A stretch of 53,319 nucleotides of DNA, from assembly GCA_023627715.1 (NCBI GenBank), contig JAMAHW010000140.1, positions 1 to 53,319 on the forward strand, written 5' to 3'. This document shows, piece by piece, positions 46,447 to 53,319 of the stretch (the stretch's first letter is position 1; every line of letters starts with the position of its first letter). A program made the translations under genes and the position numbers. The notes beneath the pieces were generated by a model. It made no database searches. It was not told the origin of the DNA and was given only the letters and a program-made list of their open reading frames with translations. Source of the DNA: Periconia sp. R9002 (Eukaryota > Ascomycota > Dothideomycetes > Pleosporales > Periconiaceae).

Positions 46447-47139
46447 CCGTGGTTGTCGTGCGCGTAAAAGCTGGGCAGGTAGAGTAGGACACGCAGCTGG
46501 ACACGAGGCACATGAGCCGGACCTGAGTCGTGTATATGATGATGACAATAATACCACTGCATAAGAGCGTGGCGGCACAGCAAGACAGATTAGACGCACG
46601 TATAATTGCTGGGCGTGCGCTGGTGGGGTTGAAGAGGAAGTTTGGTGAACAGTTGGTGTTCGAACAAGAAAAAGCAAGAACGGGCCAGGTGATTGGTACC
46701 TAGATGCATGTAGTAGCTGTGAGCAGAAAGTCGGTTGATATAGTTAGGTACGGAGGTACATAAATATGCACGTATGAAGGTGTACATACATAGTTACACA
46801 AGTACTTAAGTACCTATCTACTTAAGCTTCCATGTTGGACCTAGAGGTGGAGATGGAGATGCGGGTGCGGGTGGCAGGTGGCAGGTGCGGGAGCTTGACG
46901 TGTGGTAGCTGAATCAGGCAAAGCGGGCAGTTAGCTGGTAAGCGAGGGAGCGAGCTCCTGCAGTGTCGTCCCAGCCACCCGTGTCGAAACCAGTCTCCTA
47001 TTACTGTTCCTGTTCCAGCGCATCTCTCCCCTCTCCACTCTCCATCCATCCACCCATCCATTCCGCTCCATCGCTCGCTAGGGGCTTCGATTTCGTTTTC
47101 GCCGTCGCCGACGCTTCCAACGATATCTCGGCCACGCTC
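46447..47139. other. Intergenic between BCAT and the HMG-box gene
   Basis: Contains the BCAT 3' region and the HMG-box promoter. Near-palindromic TACATACATAG and ACTTAAGTACCTATCTACTTAAG motifs lie at about 46785-46827. GGTGGCAGGTGGCAGGTGCGGG lies near 46870. CT-rich DNA runs up to the start codon. The open frame continues upstream of the chosen ATG to 46963 but looks non-coding. Confidence 0.45.
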
Positions 47140-48269
47140 ATGACTATGCTGGCCCGTAGCGTGGTCGTCCGCTTGGCAGCTGACGTCCCCCGAACATCAA
47201 CACACGACCTGTCGCGAGCATTCCACTTCGCCCAGCGCACTCTCTTATCCCGCAATGGCTTTGTTGCTTCGTATGCCGCTCTCCGCTCATGCGCCGACCG
47301 CGTCGTACTCCAACCTCACCGTGCCTATGCGACCAACGCGAGTGCTACGAAACCGACACCCAAGGTGAAGCGCGACGTCAAGAAGGCTGCTGCGACGAAG
47401 CCGACCAAGAAGACGGCTTCCAAAAAGGCCGGTTCAGCGTCTTCTGCTAAGAAACCAGTCAAGAAGCAACCTAAACCGAAGAAGAAAACAGCTGCAAAGC
47501 CGAAGAAGAAGCTCACCGACGAGGAGAAGGAGCTGGCCAAGATTCGCGATTACAAGAAGAAAGCATTGAGTCCACCGGAACGACCAAAAGGCTCATTGTC
47601 TGCTTGGAACGCCTTTGTTGCAGAGGAAACACGTGGGAAATCATTCGACCAAGGGTTCATATCAAAGGAATCGGGTCAACTACGAATAGAGAAGTTTAGG
47701 AATTTGACGCCAGCCGAACGAGAGGCAAGTTTGGAGGTACAATAGTTTGCATCTCTCGACTGACCATAATCGTCTAGCATTACAACCATCTAGCCAATGA
47801 ACGGACAGCTGCAAGACGCGCAGAGTTGAAAGCTTGGGTTCATCAACACACCCCCGAGGAGATACGTGTGGCTAATGTTGCACGCGCATATCTGAGGCGC
47901 AAGTTGGAGGGAAACAAACGAGTGCGGTCATCGCGATGGGCAAAGCTAGAGGACGACCGTGAGCTGAAGAAACCGCTCAATAGCTACCTCCGATTCTGCA
48001 TGGAGCGTCGCGCATCCAATGATTTCAAGGGCATCTCTATAGCGGCCACTGGTAACCTTGTGGCTGAGGAATGGAAAGCTCTTAGCGCCAGCGAAAGGAA
48101 GGTTAGTGATATGATATTCCAACGATGTTGTTCGCTACCCATACGCTGACTCTTTTTGAAGAAATATGACGATGAAGCAGCGGCGGAAAAAGTAGAGTAT
48201 GAACGCCAGTTTGAACAAGTCTATGGCCACCCCCCGGGCGTCAGGTCTCGCACACCCTCCGCGACCTAG
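47140..48269 (+). CDS. Mitochondrial HMG-box protein (Abf2/TFAM-like)
   Basis: Exons 47140-47736, 47778-48101 and 48162-48269 give 342 residues. The first intron is only 41 nt. The start MTMLARSVVVRLAADVPR begins a basic, acid-poor presequence ending near RAYATNAS, typical of matrix import. A Lys/Ala/Pro-rich, histone-tail-like linker (about 65-135) follows. HMG box 1 runs from RPKGSLSAWNAFVAEETRG across the first splice to the Ala/Arg-rich helix. HMG box 2 runs from LKKPLNSYLRFCMERRASND through EEWKALSASERKKYDDEA. Two boxes plus a mitochondrial signal match proteins that compact mitochondrial DNA, such as yeast Abf2. An ATG two codons later (47146) has a better context (A at -3). It is convergent with the ceramidase gene. 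Confidence 0.85.
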
Positions 48270-48701
48270 TCAACTAGATACGACGATTTGGCTTTCTCTG
48301 TTCGTATGATCAATCGTTTCTGAGTTTTGTCTTTTTTCGTTCAGTGCTGGTTCGGCGAAACATGAGCATCCACCAAAGGGTTTCGTGTTACTGTTTCCTA
48401 ACGCACAGTACTGTCTACCTGATGTGTGCGTATTCGGGGAAGGGCTATGTAGGAATAGGCATGTAGAAGTAGAGTCAATACCACCTTTCTTACACAAGTT
48501 CCGGTGCACTTGCCGATAAACAGACGATGCATGTGGGTATTATGACGTCGAAAGAATTTGGGTTTTCTACTCTACCTTGTCTTGCTTTGAGCACTCTATG
48601 CGAAGATAGAATATGATCTATTTTAATGCTGGGGGAGGGCAAAGCGGAAAAGGGCAATGGTGGGCGCAAAAACATAGAAGGGTGACAAAGTCATGTATAC
48701 C
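48270..48701. other. Intergenic, convergent 3' regions
   Basis: 3' untranslated regions of the HMG-box and ceramidase genes. No other feature is seen. Confidence 0.5.
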
Positions 48702-49976
48702 CTAGCTCTGTTTCTTGGTCTCCACGTTGGTATAACCATTGGTATCAGAGTGCTCGCGTCTTGCTACCACTGGCATGGACAAATAATGCGGCCAGACCAG
48801 TTTAAACTCATTTTGCCTGCCATTCAGACAATGTCTCAACCAAGTGACCCATACAATGTAGAAATATCCGCCAGTACCCGTCATGATATGCCTGTTTCCA
48901 TGGTTTTGATTAGAACGGAAAAGCAGCAATGTGGGTTTGAGATGAGACTGGGCGAACGTACCACCATCCATGTAGCTCGAGCAAGAAACCCCACGGCATA
49001 CCAATCTGATGCCGCCACCGCCGAAGCGTAGGGCAGTGTACGCGATCTAGATGCCAAAGCAAGAAACCCCCTAGGAAAATACTCAATCCCCAGGCAATCA
49101 TGATCCACATTTGCTTCAATATTTTTCGATTCCTTTCATCCTCCATGTCTTCCTGCTTAGCACTGTTATACTCTTTCTTGGGTGAGGTCTTTCCTTCCCT
49201 TCTCTTCGAGTTTCTCTTCAGCCTGGGCCGCATACTGAATTCCATGACCCAAACTGCGCGGAAGAAAACGATAAAGGTCAGAATAGCGTAGGTAATTTGG
49301 TGGAACGTGGGGTCTTGAAGGTAGTGGTAATAGAGAGTGATAAAGAGGGCCAGAAAAGTGAGGCATGATGCCAAAGCGATGCGGAAGGGCAAGGAACGCG
49401 AGAAGGAGAAAGTGGCGTAGTTCATGAGGCAGGTCGTGTAAATCATTGAGAGCTCGTCGACAAGCTGCATTGGGTCTGTGTTGAACAGGATGGCAATCTT
49501 TTAGTCATATGCTGGTAGATGTTGATATACATTCATCGAGCCTTGGCTTACCAGGGCTCTTGGAACGTGAAACTTACATTTGAGCGTTGAGTGGAAGAAA
49601 AAGGAGCCGATTCCAGTTGCGAGATATCCAAGATAGCTGACTATGAAAACCTTGTCGTGCTTGTTCTTGACGCAACTGTGTATACCCTTGGCAGCCAGAT
49701 ACATGAACAATAAATTCGTCAGTGTATTGATGAGCTCGGCCGAGTATATGGTAGCATAATAGTCCTGTCTCCATTCCCGATGGTAAGCTACCTAGGTAGG
49801 TATATTGGTTTCGTGGGGAGGAAGGAAGGGGCATGTTTGATATGTAGTTCAGTATGCATAAGTAACCTACATACCTCTTCACACCAGTTAATCGTTGAAG
49901 TGACAGGAGTCCATTGGCCTTCTTGAGACACAGGATATGGAATGGAGGGCAGACGTGATAGGAAGCCGGCAGACAT
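48702..49976 (-). CDS. Alkaline ceramidase (YPC1/YDC1 family)
   Basis: Four exons, 49976-49875, 49764-49578, 49475-48962 and 48891-48702 (introns 110, 102 and 70 nt), give 330 residues. The enzyme hydrolyses ceramide or phytoceramide to a long-chain base and a fatty acid in the ER membrane. Family motifs are complete across splices: WTPVTSTINWCEEDYYATIY at the N-terminus, then SFFFHSTLKYPMQLVDELSM, and LLELHGWWHIMTGTGGY near the C-terminus. They carry the His and acidic residues thought to bind the active-site zinc. About seven hydrophobic segments are visible. A charged loop (KRNSKRREGKTSPKKEYNSA) sits between membrane segments. Intron 1 contains one TACCTAGGTA palindrome (49789-49798). This is the last gene before the AT-rich block. 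Confidence 0.93.
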
Positions 49977-50222
49977 TGTGTTTCACCATGTGCGAAAAAT
50001 GACGGCCGAAGCATGTATGGCTGTGTTGTTCAAGTGACGAGAGAGGGCGGGATGCGCGGATGCTAGATCTCGCGGCCGGCGGGTTCTGGTACTAGTCGAT
50101 TAGCACTCGTTACAAGAGACGTCGAATCCCCAGTGATTATTGTGCAAGTGTGAAGGCTTGGCTGTTTTCGATGGTCGATGTCCGAAGCAGTGAAAGTAAA
50201 TATGTAAGTACCTAGGTACCTA
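49977..50222. promoter_or_regulatory. Ceramidase promoter at the isochore border
   Basis: 246 bp of normal composition between the ceramidase start and the AT-rich block. It ends with a TACCTAGGTA palindrome (50209-50218) right at the border. Confidence 0.4.
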
Positions 50223-50786
50223 TTCTTCGCGAGAAGTAATGTTTTAAAATACGCTAACACCTCGCTTAATACTACTAGCGTAGTTTATTAGTAAAGCTTA
50301 GCGCTATATAAATACCTTATATACTTTTTCTACTTTCTCTTTCTTTTTCTTTATAAACCTTATTATTAAAAAAGTAAGTGTATTTCTAATTTTCTTAAAA
50401 ATCCTAAGTAAATCCTATCTACTTAGAAATCCTAAAATTCTACTAAAATATAGCTAATATTATAAGAAAATTATATTCTATTATAAAACATATAATACGC
50501 CTAAAAGATTAATTATATTTTATAAATAAAATAGAGGTTACTTAGAAATTATAAATAGCTATTCTATTTTATAAGTATATACTAATAAATAATAAGGTTT
50601 TACGTACTCTATAATAAATTAGCTACTAGGCTTATAATCTATAATAAATATAAGTACTTAAATAGTTTTTTTAGTCTAATATTATAATTTAACGTAATTC
50701 CTATTATATTTTATAATTAAAAAAGCACTAATAGTAGAGTTTAAGAAAAAAGTAAGAATACTAATAAAGCTTATAAGTTAGCTAAG
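50223..50786. other. AT-rich, RIP-like DNA left of the solo LTR
   Basis: Abrupt change to TA-dominated sequence. All frames are broken by stops and no domain is readable. It includes the target into which the LTR at 50787 was inserted. Confidence 0.7.
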
Positions 50787-51246
50787 TGTTAGGGTCCTGC
50801 TTAGGCCTTGAAGCAGGATACCGGGTGGTGCGCAAGGGGAGTAAATGGAAGTATAATATCACGGGACAACGGTAGGGTGTGTGACCGTTAATAAGCACGA
50901 TGCAATAGATTCCAAACAGTAGATGTTAAAAGTAGGGTAGCTCTTTGGTCAAAAGATTGAATTGACGATGAAGACTATCTAAGGAGTGTGATGTGTGCTT
51001 ACTATATACTAATAGAATTCCTAAGGCTCTGTTGCTCTGTGGCTCTGTGGCTCTGTCTGCGCAGAGTCGGTAGAGCGTAGAGTCACAGAGCCGTTACGTG
51101 ATCCCTTATTATGTGTCCATGTTGTGGTCCGCTTTGGGCCCAAGATCCCAGTCTTCATTTGCATTGTGCCACTCATGGTTATTATCGAAATTACACTCAC
51201 TATGAGTGCCAAGAGTTATTCTGTGAGGCATAGCCGTAACACTAAG
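50782..51246. other. 5-bp target site duplication CTAAG flanking the solo LTR
   Basis: CTAAG occurs at 50782-50786 directly before the LTR and at 51242-51246 directly after it. This is the duplication expected from retroviral-type integration, and its perfect state argues for a young insertion. Confidence 0.85.
50787..51241 (-). repeat. Solo LTR of the chromovirus family, not RIP-mutated
   Basis: 455 bp with inverted ends, TGTTAGGGTCC at the left and GGCTATGCC-like GCCGTAACA at the right. Composition is normal, unlike the DNA on both sides. Its reverse complement aligns with the mutated LTR at 1417-1905 over the whole length, so this copy faces the minus strand. It contains short tandem repeats of GGCTCTGTG near 51026-51056. 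No internal retroelement region adjoins it, so it is a solo LTR left by LTR-LTR recombination, or a solitary copy below the length needed for RIP. Confidence 0.88.
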
Positions 51247-53319
51247 AAACGCGCTATAAAGAAGTAAAAAAATAAGCTTTAGGCTTTAATTAACTAATAG
51301 CGTTTACCTTTTATAGTATAGTATCTTTTATACGTATTTTATAAAGTAAAAGTACTATTTACTTAAAATTTCTAGCTAATTTATAGACTATAGTAAAGAA
51401 AATATTAAGAAGTACTATACTTTTAGTCTTACTACTTTTCTATACTACTAGCCTAAGAATTACGCTTAGAAGAGCTTACTTATTAAGTTTTTTAAGACTA
51501 AAAGAAAGTATTAGTATAAACGCTATACTACTCTCTAGAATAAATAGGTTTAATAATATAATATAGTACTCTATACTATAGACTACTTATACTACTATTT
51601 TTTTTAGATATTCTAAGTAGATTATTAATATAAAACTAGGTTACTATTATAAACTAAATTAATTATATTAAGTACGTATAAATAGAAGTTTTACCTATAA
51701 ATCTTAATATACTAATAGCTATAGTATAAAGTTTATAAAGAAGGTTAATATATACCTATACTACTAGTTTTATTAGGTATAGAATAAAGTAAATATAATA
51801 GTATTTACTATTACCTTATAAAATACTAATAGAAATAGTTAATACTTAAAAATAATAAAGAACCTAATAGTATAGAGTAAATTAGCTTATTACTTTATAA
51901 ATATTTCTTTTAGGTATAATATAACCCTATATCTTTTTAGAAATCTTAACTAATTATACCTTCTAAATAGGTATCTTAATTTAAAATATAGCTAAAGAAA
52001 TATAAGTTTTAGTTAGTAAGTTTTAAACTAAATTTCTAATAAAATCCTAAACTATTTTAGAAATTTTAAGAAAACTAACTAAGCTATAAATAAATACGTT
52101 AAAAAATAATACTAACCTAACTAAATTTAGTAACTACTTTAGTAAATTATAGACTATAATATTCTATATTTTATAGTTTATTTTTAGTAATAAGTTTTTT
52201 AAAAATATTAGTATTTCTAAAAAAATACTAGTAGTATAGTATAGCTAATATATTAAAAATATAGCTACTTTATTTTTATAAAAAAGAGTTTTTAGAAAAT
52301 ATATAAAAAACTATAAAAAAGTATTTTATTAGATATAACTAGACTTATAAGTTTTTTTTTAAAATTTCTATATAAATATAATAATTAATTATATATATAG
52401 TTAAAATATAGAATAATTCTAAAGTTTCTCTTAACTTTAACGCTTTTAATAGATCTTAGTTACTAATCTAAAATAGTAATAAAAAACGCTAAGTTAAAAA
52501 TAAGCTATACCTAAAACTTAAGTAGCTATCTAATAATAATAAAATTTTTAAAAAAACTACTTTTAAAAAGTATAAAACTAAAAAGCTTTAGCTAACTCTT
52601 TAAAAAATTTTTATAGAATAAAGTTAGAAAATAAAAACTATATATAAAAAAAAGCTAAAAGCTAAAATTATAGAATTATAGAATTTAATAGCTAAGAATA
52701 TAGAAAAAAATTAGTAGGGTATAAAAAATATAAAATAAGGTTAGTAAAGTATAAAGAATTAAGATAATCTCTTAAACTTAATAAAAACTCTAAGTAATAG
52801 ATCTACTTTAACTAGTACTTTAGCTAAAAGTCTAGGTAGTAAGAAAAATAAGAATAAGCTAGTAGATTTAATAGAAAATATAAATACTACTACTTAGCTT
52901 ACTACTCTTTTTACTAAAAGTTAAAGTAGTATAAAAAAGATAATAAAGCTAGTAAAGTTAATAAAAAATATAAAAACTTTTATTAATCTACTTAGTATAT
53001 TTACTATAGATATAGGTAGCTTAAAAATTTAGACTTATACTATATCTTAGTTAAGCTCTATATTATCTACTTAAGTTTAACTAAAAAAAAGTAGTAACTA
53101 TACTAGTTAGGTAGGTTTTAGAAAAAGAAGGTTAAGAATATTAGATTTTCTAAGTAGTTTATTTACTCTATTATTAGCTTTATACTAGTTATAACTCTAG
53201 TTACTTTACCTAACTAATATAGTTTTTATATTAAAATTTCTAAGTAGTAGAGCTTTAAAGTATAGGTTTCTAATATAGTATTTTAATATTTTAAAATACC
53301 CCTTCTAAATAAAACATAT
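51247..53319. other. AT-rich, RIP-like gene-free DNA
   Basis: TpA-dominated sequence to the end of the window. There are no open frames, and nothing can be assigned with confidence. Lys/Leu-rich broken frames near 51900-52950 may descend from a transposon protein, but no motif is secure enough to name a family. Confidence 0.7.

Noticed and set aside
50245..50345. Loose resemblance between the two isochore borders (TACGCTA and CACCT words)
   Set aside because: Short AT-biased words match by chance; no alignable inverted repeat could be drawn by eye.
51900..52950. Broken Lys/Leu-rich frames considered as a pogo/Tc1-type transposase remnant
   Set aside because: RIP has erased motifs, and no DDE or DNA-binding signature could be read, so the family cannot be named.
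1..53319. tRNA, rRNA and CRISPR features
   Set aside because: No GGTTCGAATCC-type box B with a matching cloverleaf and no regularly spaced repeats were seen. The organism is eukaryotic, so CRISPR is not expected.

Overview
The window is nuclear DNA of a filamentous ascomycete (Pezizomycotina). Genes have short GT-AG introns, mostly 41-120 nt, with CTAAC/CTGAC-like branch sites. The proteins are typically fungal: a Zn2Cys6/AflR-type regulator, Hsp78, an OPI3-type methyltransferase, an MTR-type permease and a 447-residue beta-tubulin. A gene-bearing block (about 3.3-50.2 kb) of ordinary composition is flanked by very AT-rich, gene-free DNA that bears the marks of repeat-induced point mutation (RIP). 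This two-compartment layout suggests a Dothideomycete, possibly Pleosporales; that placement is inference.

Left AT-rich block (1 to ~3.3 kb): the RIP-degraded 3' part of a Ty3/gypsy chromodomain retrotransposon with its 3' LTR (1417-1905), then unassignable AT-rich DNA. Right AT-rich block (~50.2-53.3 kb): similar decayed DNA interrupted by an apparently un-RIPed solo LTR of the same family (50787-51241), flanked by a perfect 5-bp duplication CTAAG.

Gene block, left to right: an AflR-domain Zn2Cys6 regulator (-); about 4.5 kb without a gene; MSH5 (-, 14 exons, reconstructed in full); Hsp78 (-) divergent from elongation factor 1B (+); a type II membrane glycosyltransferase (-); a two-CHORD plus CS-domain protein (-) divergent from a small glutaredoxin-like protein (+); about 4.3 kb without a gene; a kelch-type single-span membrane protein (+); a CLC chloride channel/transporter (+); beta-tubulin (+); an OPI3-type phospholipid methyltransferase (-); an MTR-type amino acid permease (-); a Scy1-like pseudokinase (-) divergent from a mitochondrial branched-chain aminotransferase (+); a mitochondrial HMG-box protein (+) convergent with an alkaline ceramidase (-).

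The genes are mostly conserved housekeeping functions (proteostasis, translation, meiosis, lipid metabolism, transport, mitochondrial DNA packaging) and do not form one pathway or a biosynthetic cluster. The most notable non-genic signals are the mutated/unmutated pair of LTRs and a 10-bp palindrome, TACCTAGGTA, which occurs seven times in non-coding DNA. I see no tRNA or rRNA genes and no CRISPR array. Exon boundaries were placed by hand from splice signals, reading-frame continuity and family knowledge.
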